In this document: piece by piece, positions 12,398-23,178 of the stretch
How the letters are laid out: each line of letters begins with the position of its first letter
Position numbering within the stretch: position 1 is the first letter of the stretch
NCBI RefSeq assembly: GCF_963583255.1
Contig: NC_084811.1
Location: forward strand, 17,440,088 to 17,504,087
DNA from: Pyrus communis
Lineage: Eukaryota; Streptophyta; Magnoliopsida; Rosales; Rosaceae
Length of the DNA: 64,000 nt
Direction: 5' to 3'
Program-made: the position numbers and the translations under genes
The notes under the pieces: generated by a model
What the model was told of the DNA's origin: nothing
The model's database searches: none
Seen by the model: the letters and a program-made list of their open reading frames with translations, nothing else

Positions 12398-13105
12398 ATG
12401 ACTAACCCATCGAACCTTTGCTTAGATTTGAGTCTCAGCAGCGATCCGGTTGTGCCCCGTCAAGGTAATGTATGGCGCCCTTCTTTTTTATCTTCTAACG
12501 GTCCTCTTACAGGTGAAGACTCCATGATGACGGATGCAACAACAGCTACGATAGTAGCTAGGAACCTCCTCACTCCTAAGGATAGTAGGCTGCTTTCAGG
12601 ACGGTCCGATGAGTTGGCCGTTCAAGAGTCCCTCGCTCTCAGCGTTCAGTGTGCAGGCTCTGTGTCCAACATAGGCCAACGCCTACTTGCTCGCTCCCGT
12701 CAGGTTGAATCGTTGATGGCAGAGGTGGAAAGTCTCAAGCAAGAGATCAAGCAGCTGAAGTATGAGAATAGAAGTTTGCACGTGCTTGCAAACAACTATT
12801 CGACGGGCATGAAGAGGAAGCTTGATGAGCTGCAAGAGTCTGAAGGTCGGATTCAAAGTGACCGTCAAAGGCTTTCGTCTTTCCTCCAGAGGCACCTTTT
12901 TCCTGCGTCGTCCAGCGTTTGGCCAAGTATTGAGGCCTCGAATGCTCTATCGTCGATGCCTCCCGCTCCGATGCCTTCCGCCCCGATGCCTTCCGCTCCG
13001 ATGCCTTCTGCTCCGATGCCTTCCGCTCCGATGCCTTCCGCTCGGATGCCTTCCGCTCCGAGAGTTTTGCCACGTAGTGGGTCTTCACGTAAACAACCTT
13101 TGTGA
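12398..13105 (+). CDS. Conserved coiled-coil ORF (235 aa), antisense to its host retrotransposon
   Basis: I do not recognise a family. The protein starts MTNPSNLCLDLSLSSDPV, has a Ser-rich N-terminus (1-60) and a helical middle. Its clear coiled coil at about residues 100-165 has heptad-like Leu/Ile/Val spacing (VESLMAEVESLKQEIKQLKY, then MKRKLDELQESEGRIQSDRQ). A Pro-rich tail holds seven perfect or near-perfect MPSAP pentapeptides (12956-13060), and the protein ends in a basic tip (SRKQPL). No membrane segment or enzyme motif is seen. The first 156 codons align with 30699-31166 without indels, with conservative changes (Asp/Glu, Val/Ile, Ser/Asn, Thr/Ser). It lies opposite to the gag of its host element, with stops facing. 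A TATA-like box lies upstream. It could be a captured host gene fragment or an accessory protein of a mobile element. Confidence 0.65.
   Translation: MTNPSNLCLDLSLSSDPVVPRQGNVWRPSFLSSNGPLTGEDSMMTDATTATIVARNLLTPKDSRLLSGRSDELAVQESLALSVQCAGSVSNIGQRLLARSRQVESLMAEVESLKQEIKQLKYENRSLHVLANNYSTGMKRKLDELQESEGRIQSDRQRLSSFLQRHLFPASSSVWPSIEASNALSSMPPAPMPSAPMPSAPMPSAPMPSAPMPSARMPSAPRVLPRSGSSRKQPL
12956..13060 (+). repeat. 15-bp tandem repeat x7 coding MPSAP
   Basis: Seven units of ATGCCTTCCGCTCCG with a few substitutions, in frame with the coiled-coil ORF. The complement gives a spurious RKASE-repeat frame on the minus strand. Confidence 0.95.
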
Positions 13106-13143
13106 AGGCTACATCTGCTTTATTATTATTATTTTTTTTTTTT

Positions 13144-14112
13144 TTATTGCACGGCATGAAATTGATCTTTGAATGGGCGGTGATACTTGAAATGATCCGG
13201 TAATAGTTTAAATTCAAGATTGGATGCCTGAATCATTAAGAACATGTTTGTATAAAAGAAAATTGAAATTGGAGGAGGTGGCTTACTTATGTGATCCAAT
13301 AAGAACTCAAGAATAAACACCCCTTCTTTGAACGTTTCAGGGACTTTGCACTTGGTCAGATTTGATGTGAGGATTGGTCCTTCTCTTGTGTCATAAAATT
13401 CAACTTCTTTGGGGTTGTTTATCTCAAGAACGTCCTCTTTGATGAATTCATGAAATTCCCTACTTTTCACCTTTGGAAGGGCTTCCAAGGTGTCTTTTTC
13501 ACTTTCTTCTTCCTTGGAATTCATGAACCTGCAAGGAATAGGGATATTAGGTGGAATGGGGTTAGAACTAATTAAATTTGGAACAACCTTACTTGAATTA
13601 GATGGCGTAGGAGGAATAGGTGCCTCCGGCAAGGGTGTTTCCACTCTTGCCGTGGGTTGGGTGTATTCCTCTTCCTTGTGATTTGATTTTGATGGTTGAG
13701 GGTCCGTTCCAACCTCCTTGTCACTTCTCAACATGATTTCCTTGGCAGTTTCAAATTCTCCTTTCGGATTTGCAATGGTTGAACTAGGGAGTTTGCCTTG
13801 GTCGCAAAATTGTCCTACGAACTCCGCTATCTGCCCAATTTGCTTTTCCAAGTAGTCCAACCTTTTGTCTTGATTTTCCCTCTCTTTGTTTTGAGTTTGG
13901 ATTCCCTGCGTCAAAGTAGTAAGTAATTGAAAAATCTTATCATTATCACTTGAATTACCTACATTGCTTTGGGCAGGTTGTGGTGGCTGGATAGGCGTTG
14001 AATAGAACTCCTCATATGGCTGCCAATATCCTTCTTGTTGAACATGTTGAGGTTCCCACCACATAGAGTTTGAATGATCACTCCAATCCGAATTGTAAGT
14101 ATTGGAAAACAC
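13144..14112 (-). CDS. Gag-like protein of the family-A element (322 aa), pol deleted
   Basis: The first large ORF after the PBS on the minus strand. It resembles the C-terminal half of plant Athila/Tat-type gag: an N-terminal Tyr/Asn/Trp/Gln stretch, then a coiled segment at about residues 70-105 (QNKERENQDKRLDYLEKQIG, QIAEFVGQF), then the typical LPSSTIANPKGEFETAKEI...LRS motif seen before the protease in these elements. The C-terminus has LEFKLLPDHFKYHRPFKD, which resembles the motif found between protease and RT, so a large internal deletion has probably fused gag to a pol linker. No zinc knuckle or catalytic Asp is seen. It may supply a capsid-like function or be inert. The ATG is the first in frame; the true start could be upstream if spliced. 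Confidence 0.7.
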   Translation of the reverse strand: MFSNTYNSDWSDHSNSMWWEPQHVQQEGYWQPYEEFYSTPIQPPQPAQSNVGNSSDNDKIFQLLTTLTQGIQTQNKERENQDKRLDYLEKQIGQIAEFVGQFCDQGKLPSSTIANPKGEFETAKEIMLRSDKEVGTDPQPSKSNHKEEEYTQPTARVETPLPEAPIPPTPSNSSKVVPNLISSNPIPPNIPIPCRFMNSKEEESEKDTLEALPKVKSREFHEFIKEDVLEINNPKEVEFYDTREGPILTSNLTKCKVPETFKEGVFILEFLLDHISKPPPPISIFFYTNMFLMIQASNLEFKLLPDHFKYHRPFKDQFHAVQ

Positions 14113-14340
14113 GTCGTTCCTTGATTGAAGATCAAATGTACCAACGCTTTACATTTGGGACCTTTCCATGAGCTGTGACAAAAGAGAAGCATTATCAAGT
14201 GCCATGTTGTGCTTCTCTAGTACTTGAATTCAACAAACAAAACACAAATCAAAAACTAAAACTAAAATACATAACAGAAACTAAAACTAAAACTAAAAAG
14301 AAAACGAAAATAACAATCCAAAGGATTAGCAAAGTTGCTA

Positions 14341-14359
14341 ATCCCCAGCAACGGCGCCA
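14341..14359 (-). other. Family-A primer binding site (tRNA-Asp type)
   Basis: Minus strand TGGCGCCGTTGCTGGGGAT matches the complement of the plant tRNA-Asp 3' end apart from one base. It is 5 bp from the right LTR. Confidence 0.85.
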
Positions 14360-14364
14360 AAATT

Positions 14365-16260
14365 TGATGCGAGAATTATACGCACACAAATTAAACCCTC
14401 TTTTTGTCAAATTGTAGTAAGTATGTAAGTAGGGACCGTTCTGGACCGGGGATTAGGAGGGATTGTTAATCACTTGGATTTGACTCAAAAACGTAAAAAC
14501 ACAATATAAAACACTATACTAGACTCAAAGAATGCAAAACTAAACTTTAAAACACTAAAACAAACCAAAAGACTCAAACATCACCCAAAACACTCAAAAC
14601 TGCCTTAAAAACACTTTCTGGGCAGTTTTGAGCACTTTGGTGAATTTGGACGAATTTGTGTAACAAATTGAATCAAAACACTTATAAACACAAACTAAAT
14701 TGATTTCTAACTAAATTGGACATTAAAGTAAAGGGGGATTTAAGTTTTGACGAATTTAAATTAAATGAACAAATTGCAATTAAAACAGAATGTAAATATG
14801 AAATTGATGAAATGGAATGAATGGATGCTAGCCAAGGGGTTCATCTCCACACATGTTACACTTGCACAATAAAAAGATTTCCAATTGCATTTCAATAAAC
14901 CATGAATTCTCAACACCCCAAGTTAACCGTGATGCACTAATTAACCTTCAAATCTTCCTAACGTTATTGAATTGGATGATTGCATACGACAACCCAAAAC
15001 ATTCCCCACAAGTCCCCTACATGATTGCATAATAGAGATACAAGCAAGAATCATTACGCTCTATGAAAATTATAAGTGTTGACGAGGCATTCGTTACTAT
15101 GGAATACGCATGAAACTTATGCCAAGAATTCGTTTAACGCGATTGTTTATAAGCAACCTCCACTACTTGTGAATATAAGTTCGTAACTATTAGGTGAAAC
15201 TCACTTATATTCTAGCGTCATATTCATGCATGAAAATTAAGCGTGCACTCTCAATAAACATACATAAATAAGTTATCAATCAAACAGTTAAACAAATTGA
15301 ATCCACAACTTATGAAACGCAATTAGAAGTAATCAAATCAAAATGCAAGCATAAACATATATTTCGAATCCCCCCCTAGCCAAAGGGGGGTTTAGTTCCT
15401 CATACGTACAAAACAAAGAGAATCAAAGAAACACCTAAACATTCCAACAACTCAAACTTGAATTGTATGAACGTTTAGGCCCTCTTCTCTTCCATTCCTC
15501 ATTCGTACAAAACAAAGAGTATTGAAATTAAACATTGAAATCAAAGAAACACCTAAACATTCCAACAACTCAAACTTGAATTGTATGAACGTTTAGGCCC
15601 TCTTATCTTCCTCTTTGTTGTAGCACAAGGTCTAAGGTGAATTTTGGGGATTATGGATGATGTAGAATGATAGGTTTTGTGGAATGGTGAAGGAAGTGAT
15701 GGTGTTTGGATTAGTAGGGAAGGCACGGCAACAAGGGGTTTGTTGCTTGGTGAATTTCTGAATGTATGGAAGAATGTCTATGTGAGTGATTAGGGTGAAT
15801 GTGCATGTGCTTTGAAATGGATTAAAGAGTGGGAGTGCATGTGGCTTATTTAAAGAATAGGTATGCATGTGAATTAAAGTGGAATGACAGCTAGGTTATG
15901 ATGATGAATGCATGTGCAAAGTTGAATGGGATGCATGGCTGGTTTGTTTGTTGGTGTGTTATGCATGGCATGATTGGGATTAGGAAAGGTTTAAATGTCC
16001 TAAAACTAAAGGGAACAAGGTTCCAACACTTTGGTCTTTAATTAGGTCTTCAATTTCGTCCAACACTTTGGCTCCAAGCATAAGCTATCCATCCTTAGCC
16101 CAAAAGTGCTCCAAAAGTCTCCAAAATGCATCTTTTTGCTCCTTTAGCCCTTTGGACCTACAAACACACGAAAATAGCTTAAAGTACTAAAATTACTAAG
16201 TACTAGCAACATAAATGCAAGAAAACAAGCAAACTAAGGCGCATAAATATGCTCCTATCA
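14365..16260 (-). repeat. Family-A 5' LTR (right)
   Basis: 1896 bp, the partner of 7559-9454. The differences counted by eye are all single bases. Confidence 0.93.
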
Positions 16261-16265
16261 ATGTT

Positions 16266-18325
16266 GTATGACATTCACCGAAGATCACTCTCAGTTGGAC
16301 TATAGTTTATATTGAATAAACACAAGTCTGAATACTTTGCAAAAGGTTTCAAAAAATTCAAGAAATGTAAGTTGATGAGTAAGACGTCTAAAGTATTTAC
16401 CTCCTTGGATTTGATCCAAGGAAAGATAACACTTTAGATGAGTTTCCTTGAAAGATATCAAGGAAAATAGCATCATAAGATAATGAATTTCTCCATTAGG
16501 AGAAGAACGAACTTGAATAAAATTTAGTTCGTTAGATGTTATCTATTACCCATATATAGGATATATATACTTCTAAAACAATATGATTGTCAATTAGAAG
16601 ATCTTCCAAAATTTTCATAACTCCATAAGATGTAGTTGGAAAGAAAGACAAATCTTAAACATGTTAAGATTTGGGGTTGTGTGCTAATAAGCAATATTTG
16701 TTTGATATGATCAACAAATATAACAACCTAGTTCCTACACCACAAGCTCCAAGGTAGTCGAGAAGGATTTATAAATCATCTCAGTTGAATGGTTTGAACT
16801 TTATGACTATGTCATAGAGTTACACCTCTTAATTCGAAAGAAATAAGAATGAAAATCCTTATGACTACACTGAGTGTATATATATGACATATACTCAAGG
16901 AAATGGTAAAGTACCATTTGAATCGAAATAATGAAACCTTAATAGCTAATCGGTAGCTTAAGGTGACTACACTCAAAGAAAATGGTTGACTTTGAAGAAA
17001 CCGTCTTTGACATAGTTTTAGTTTCAATTAATTCGAAGATTGCTATAAACAACTAAATGGTGATTCAATGTTTGGACATAATATGGGTTTCCGAAACCAT
17101 TATCAAGATAGTCTTGATAATATATGTCTAAAACTAAGAATCACAAGACATATAAGTTGTAGAGATCCATCCATCATGAATCTCAGCAAGTTAGTGGGAG
17201 CTATAAGCATCTTATGAGAAAAAGGATCAAATCGTTTGATTTCTCATAAAGATGTAAATGAATCTTTTGTTTACTAGGTTTACAAAAGATTAGTGGGAGT
17301 TAATCATATTCCTAAATTTGAATATATATACATGATATATATTAATTTTGAAAATGAAAGGAATTCTTCATCGTTAAAGTTATGACTTTAAACATTCTAT
17401 AATGATAGAATGTATATGGGAGACATAGTCTATATACATGGGATGGAAATCTATAATGATAGATTTCAAGATATAATTGGATTATATCAATCCCTAAAAT
17501 AGACAAGAGATGCTAGGAAGTTTCTCATATGATGATAAACTTCAATTAGAATGACAATTCTAGTGAGACTAGGAAGTTGTTCTTCTCAAAGGGAATGTAC
17601 CCTTTGACTCCCAAAGAAATAATGCGTAAATAGAATCCTTTATGCATACGCAGAAAGGTGATTTATGTATTTCATATTGTATGAAAACATTGATATAAGT
17701 TGTACCTAGAACGGTACAAGATGATATCAGTGCAAGCCCAGGATCAGAACCATGGCAACTGTCAAGTGAATCCTTAGGTATTTAAGAAATACTAAGGATG
17801 GATTCCTCAAGAATGAGGAAGAATTAGAGTAACATAATGGAAGCATAAATGTATTAGATTATGAATCTAATCCATCATAGAATATCTCTTCATTATGAAT
17901 GAAGTGATAATGAGATATCTCTTTATTATGACTAAAGAGATATTTGGGTGGAAACGTTAAAAGTAATGACTTTAATGTGTACCATCATGTATGCAAAATA
18001 TATTGCCATATAGAAGCTTACAACATTGTTGTTTGGATGAGAAAGTTCATTTATGAACTCTCCATTCGGTTCCAACCAGAAAATGTATGACACTAATGGG
18101 GCGATAGCTCAAGCCAGGGAATCAAGGTCTCATCAAGGTCTGAACTCAAATGAGAGACTGAACCACATGATTGAGAATCATGTATAATGGTGACGTCGTT
18201 ATTCTCAAGGTTGCTTCTATGGATAACATATAGATATCCATTGTCTAGGCCTACTACTCAGCCATTTATGAAATGACTACAGAAGAGGTATCATCACTGA
18301 TGACTAAGCTGATTGGCTCTAGTGC
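16266..18325 (+). pseudogene. Element B decayed integrase, RT and RNase H
   Basis: Continues the Copia pol of element B after the nested insertion. At 16268-16350 traces of the integrase core (FTEDHSQLDYSLY, resembling FTDDySRygyvY) are readable. Near 17740-17815 the RT/RNase H connection resembles the VKNILKYLRRTKD motif. At 18090-18135 DTNGAIAQARESRSHQ is a clear RNase H C-terminal motif. Multiple stops and frame changes rule out a product. The short minus-strand frame at 16812-17027 is chance. Confidence 0.75.
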
Positions 18326-18336
18326 AAGTGGGAGAT
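18326..18336 (+). other. Element B polypurine tract
   Basis: AAGTGGGAGAT directly before TGTTGG of the 3' LTR; a typical plant Copia PPT. Confidence 0.9.
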
Positions 18337-20144
18337 TGTTGGAAATGTGCCCTAAAACCAATCATATGATGATACTTTATGGACATTTCACATGTTAAAC
18401 TAATCTAGTTTAATATTAAGGGCAAACATTATTGCTTGAGCCGTCTCATATAAATGTTATATGCTTAAACGATAAGTCCAAAGAATATGTGATTGGGAGA
18501 ATGCGATCTAAAGAAGTTAGATTCATGAGACCATTCTTTCGTAGACACATCCTAAACGTTCCTGATCATAGGATTGCCAATTGGGCATTGACAGTCCGTT
18601 AAGATCAGTACGTGCTGTGTCTTCTCTCAGGGAGAGTGACTAGTCTCGAGTCATTGGTGTGAGTGACACCAAGACAAGCATGTAGGTGCTCAATAGAGAA
18701 TGAGTTCACTGAACACGATCAACGAGGAGTTCTCATATTCATGTCACATGAGAACTCATGGTTGGGATAATGCAAAGTAGTCCTTTGACCTGAGGCATCA
18801 CAGCTGTCTTGTGGTTAGGTACTTGATCTTTGATTATGTCAAAAGTCACTCTATCAGGGTGTCCACGGCATCGTCGGGGTTAAGCCACTTAGCCATGGAG
18901 GCAAGTGAATGCGCAACAAGGGATCTCTAACCTTCAAACTGTTTGAGGGAGAATACTCTATGATATGATTTAGAATCTCTGGCCAGAGTATGAATGAGAT
19001 GTTGGAATGCGTTCCAGATCACATTCAAGGTAATCATATAAGTACAAGATTCACATTGGATAGTAGACATGAATAAACTATCAAACCAAACAATGTGGTC
19101 AAGAGTATTGTATTAGAGAAATACCGTATTGCATTTGTAATCCTAAAATGAATAGGTTCTCCACCTCTTCTGATTAGCTTGGGTAACCATGATATGCTGC
19201 TAGGTGTCACTCATGGTTTGTGGAAGCCCTAAACGTGTATAAACACTAAAGGGAGAATTGAAAGTAAGTTTCAATTCACAATCGATTTGAAAGAGTTTGA
19301 ATCGCCCACTGCCTCGCTAAAAGGAACCTAATGGATCGTACACCGTGTAAGGTAGAGATTGAAGATTCAACGGAGATGAGTAAGAATAATTAAATGGTTT
19401 AATTATTTATGGCAAGGATTAATTAATATGATTATTAATCAAACGAATAAGTTCGTTAAAAGACCTCGGGATAGTTTTGGACCTTAAGGCCCAATGGGCT
19501 TCGAACGTCAAGTCCATTGACTTAAGTTGTGTGACAACTTAATGAATAATGATTCACAAAGGCCCAAATAGCCCAATAAATCCCATATGGCCGGCCATGT
19601 TAGAGAAGGAGTGGTTTTGGACTTATTTACAAGTTTGCTACTCAAATGAATTAAGGAATAAGTATGACTTTATAGCCAAAATTCATTAAGGGTTTCTTTT
19701 TGGAGAAAAAGATGAGAACACAAACCTCTCTTTGCTCTCAAAGAGGCCGGCCACCCTAGAGGAAAATAGCTAGCAATCTTACTTCCTCTAGGTCACTCAT
19801 TTCTTCTACAATATGCCTTGGTGTGGAGACTTAGAGGTTCTCAATTTTGGGAACTTGGAGAAACCTTTTCATCCATCCAAATCCATGGATCTAAGATGCA
19901 AGGAATGAAGGCCCTCTCTTTGGGTGATTAGCCTTTGCTTATGCAAAGAGGAATCTACAAAGGTATTGATTTCTCAACTCACTTTGTTTTGAGTTGAGTC
20001 TTGGTTCACCTATCTACTAGGCTTTGAAGTTCATGGGTTAAGTTTTGTTTTTGAGTGCATATAAACATGATTCCGCCTTTTAATTGTTAATTGCATGTTG
20101 TTGATGTTGCTCAAATGAACTTGTTTTTCACAAATCATCCTTCA
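18337..20144 (+). repeat. Element B 3' LTR
   Basis: 1808 bp, same length as 1947-3754, ends CTTCA and is followed by TSD CTAGC (20145-20149). Confidence 0.93.
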
Positions 20145-21836
20145 CTAGCTAGGAGGTTTTTCTCCACACATGGCATACTTGCATACAAAACAATATCCAG
20201 TTGCTTATTCAATGAATCATGAACCTCAACACCCCAAGTTAATTAGGTACGCTTAAATTAACTCTCAGATTTCCCTTAGGTCATTGAATTGAATGGAATT
20301 AGCGCATTGCAATCAAATTATTCCTCAAAAGTTCTCTATATGAAAGCGCATAATAGAGAAACAATCAAAGATCATTAAATTCTATGAAAATCATAAGTGT
20401 TGACGAGGCATTCGTAACTATGAAAGCGCATGATACTTATGCCAAGAATTTACTTAACACGATTGTGACTAACAACCTTTACTACTTATGAATATAAGTT
20501 CCCAACGATTAGGTGAAGTTTCCTTATACCCTAGCATCAGATTTATGCATGCAAATTAAGTGTGCACTCTCAACCCACATACACAAACAAGTTTTAATTC
20601 AAATAGATAAGTAAATTGAATTCACCATTCATGAAATCACAACTAGAAGTAATCAAATCATAATGCAAATATAGCCATGGTTTCGAAATTCCCCCTAGCC
20701 AAAAGGGGATTAGCTCCTCATACTCACAAAGCAAAGATTCTTGAAATTAAACATTGAAAACACAAGAAAGCTTACACATAAACGTTTCAGCAATTCTAGG
20801 ATGAATTTGATGCATGGCTAGGCTTCCCTTCCTCTTCCTTGCTGCGGCACAAGTTGTGGGTGGTGGATTTGGGGGTTTTGAATAGTGTGTTCTTGTTTAG
20901 AAGGATGAATAAGGGTTTATTATGGTGGTAGGGTGCGGTAGGTTGTGTATGGAGGTGTATGGAGTGGATGAAGGATGAGAATGGAGGCTAGGGTGTTGCG
21001 GCAAGGTGTTTTCTGTATAGCATAAGGGGTGGTGCGAATTTGTGGCTGATTTTATGTTTATATAGTCTTAGGGTTAACTAGATTAAGGTTACAATTAACA
21101 GATTTAGTGGATTAGGGCCCTAGGGTTCAGCAATAGGTAATCAAATCCACCTAGGAGGGGGTTTGGCCCACTTAGTTTCATACAAGGATTGTGTAACCCA
21201 AATCCATAAGGAATGAGGCCCTAGAAATCAGAATCCAAAAAGGATAGGGCCTAGAAAGGCGCGGCACACATGGAGGGAAGGATGGAATGGCATGCAAGGC
21301 AAGGCAAGACCTTCTAGAAGGGATTAGGCGCCACCTTTGTAGGGTTTCTAGAAAGAATGAGCTTGGTGGCTGATTTGGGGCTTCTAGAAGAGAATGCTTC
21401 TAGAAATATCTATTTAGGTCCCCTTGCAACTAGGATTAAGACATGATAAGATTAAGATAGGATAAGATGAGATAAGGTTTTGGATAATGTTTTGGATAAT
21501 GTTGGATAAGGTTTTAGATAAGGTTTTGGATAGGGTTTCCTCTTTTGAGCTACTTCCTTATCCACTTTGTCTTGAGCTTAGTTCCTTCCTCTTCTCATCA
21601 TATTTCTAGCCTTTTGAACTCCAAATTCGTCCATCCATGTTGGCCCATATACAAGCTATCCACATAGTGCCCAAAACTGCTCCAAAATGCATCAAAATGC
21701 ATTTTCTTGGTACTTTAACCCTTTGGACCTACAAACACACGAAAATGAGTTGTAATACGACATTAACTAGGAAATAATAGCACAAATGCACAAGAATAAG
21801 CTAGCTAAGTCACCTAAATATGCTCCTATCAACAGA

Positions 21837-23178
21837 CAGAGTTGATATTCCATTTTGTAAGATCCATAGTGATGTTTGGGGGCCCTCTCCAGTTGTTTCT
21901 CTTAAAAGTTACAGATATTATGTTTCCTTTATAGATGAAGCTACTAGGTTTGTATGGATTTATCCTTTAATTAATAAATATGAGGTTTTTGATGCTTTTG
22001 TAAAGTTTTGTGCCTATGTTGAGAATCAATTCCATACCAAGATCAAAGTTTTACAATCTGATGGCAGTGGAGAGTTTCTTAGTAATAGTTTCAAGAAGTT
22101 TTTGGATACTAATGGCATTATACATTTCATCTCCTATCCATATACTCCCCAACATAATGGATTGGCTGAAAGGAAGCATCGACATCTTATTGAAACAGCT
22201 ATTACCTTGTTCTCAGTTGCTAAGCTTCCTCACAAATACTAGTTTTATGCAGCGTCCTATGCAGTGTACTTGATTATTCGGATGCCTTGTAAAGTGTTAC
22301 AGATGAGTTCACCATTTCAGCAGTTGTTTAACAAGAAACCAGAGTTGTCTAGTATGAAAGTATTTGGTTCAGCCATATATCCATACCTCAGACCTTTTAA
22401 TGTGCATAAATTGCAATCTAGATCTGTTCAATGTGTCTTTTTGAGATATTGACTAAGATATAAGGGTGCTATTTGTTATAACATTGAGACAGGGAAGATC
22501 ATTATTTCTAGGCATGTCATTTATGATGAAACCATTTTTCCATACAATGAAATACCTAGAAATTCTGGTACTACTTCATGTCAGCCATCTTTTTTCCAGC
22601 ACTAAGACCTATAATTGTTCAGTTACCTTTAGTTCAGTCTTCTGCAGAGGTAGTTGAGCCTGTCAATTCTGGAGTGTCCTCTAGTCAATGTCTTAGTCCA
22701 TTGGTACAATTTGGTGACAGTGATGGTGATAGTTTAGCTCATAATGCACAGGAATCCAGTTCCAATGATAGTTCAGCTAATAATGCACAGGAATCCAGTT
22801 CCAATGCTACTCTTTTCAATGTTAATGCCATGTTGCCTATCCTTTAGCCTACTCAACTTCAGGTTGTTTTGCCAAGTATCAATTCATCATCTTCTTCAAG
22901 TTCAGAGAGAGTTATTCTTTCTTCAGGCATTCGGACAAGATTGCACAGAGGAACAATTACTAAACGGGATTATTCATCTCTTAGTGTAATGTTTCCTGCA
23001 GTTCAGTCATTACCTCTTGATGATGATGATCATTTTTCAGGAGGCTTTACTTTTCTTGCCGATATTGTTGATGCTTTAGAACCATCAACTTTTAGACAAG
23101 CATCTCAAATACCTCAATGGCAGATGGCAATGCAGGAAGAATTTGATGCATTTCAAACTCAAGGTACTTGGGTTCTAG
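21837..23178 (+). pseudogene. Copia integrase and linker (fragment 2 of 3)
   Basis: Resumes the Copia element of fragment 1. The integrase core is recognisable with its three acidic residues in context: KIHSDVWGPSP (first D), LQSDGSGEF near 22057 (second D) and NGLAERKHRHLIE near 22160 (E). A TAG at 22240-22242 replaces the usual Trp. The frame continues with the Copia motifs YLIIRMPC, FQQLFNKKPE and KVFGSAIYP, then a Ser-rich linker with a twice-repeated NNAQESSSN unit (about 22738-22805). It ends in the pre-RT motif WQMAMQEEFDAFQTQGTWVL, where the second family-A solo LTR cuts it. Other stops lie at 22452 and 22846. Confidence 0.9.

Larger units (their letters stand above)
7559..16260 (-). 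mobile_element. Complete family-A LTR retrotransposon, gag-only, with an antisense ORF
   Basis: Two LTRs of exactly 1896 bp (7559-9454 and 14365-16260), TSD ATGTT (7554-7558; 16261-16265), PBS next to the right LTR and PPT next to the left LTR, so the element reads on the minus strand. By eye the LTRs differ at about 9 sites (about 0.5%), younger than element B into which it inserted; this fits the nesting order. The internal region (9455-14364) has a gag-like ORF but no protease, RT, RNase H or integrase, so it is non-autonomous. Lineage is most likely Gypsy Tat/Athila, from the PBS type and the gag. Between gag and PPT it carries a plus-strand ORF with its own promoter-like region. Confidence 0.93.
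1947..20144 (+). mobile_element. Element B: Copia-type LTR retrotransposon, non-autonomous, nested
   Basis: Bounded by two direct LTRs of identical length (1808 bp) with TG...CA ends, and by a perfect 5-bp TSD CTAGC (1942-1946; 20145-20149). A tRNA-iMet PBS follows the 5' LTR and a PPT precedes the 3' LTR. The internal region (3755-18336) is itself interrupted by the family-A element 7559-16260 plus its 5-bp TSD. About 17 differences between the LTRs counted by eye (near 1%) indicate a recent insertion, yet the gag-pol remnants inside are riddled with stops. The copy therefore probably moved with enzymes supplied by another element. Confidence 0.9.
1499..21831 (-). mobile_element. Family-A solo LTR (A1), split by element B: LTR parts 1499-1946 and 20150-21831
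   Basis: The left end TGATGCGAAAATTA and right end ATATGCTCCTATCA match the ends of the two LTRs of the complete family-A element, so this is an LTR read on the minus strand (TG...CA both ways). Without element B and its TSD the LTR is about 2130 bp. No second LTR, PBS or gag is attached, so it is a solo LTR. It sits in the Copia integrase: the flanks are ACATA (1494-1498) and ACAGA (21832-21836), a 5-bp TSD with one mismatch. Removing it rejoins the reading frame (FSDRT to DRVDIPF) exactly. The right part, 20150-21831, is non-coding LTR sequence with short TTGGATAAGGTTT-like tandem units near 21440-21535. Confidence 0.85.

Noticed and set aside
12747..13217. Minus-strand ORF with RKASE repeats
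   Set aside because: Complement of the MPSAP repeats of the plus-strand ORF, which has conserved copy 2 and an upstream TATA-like box.
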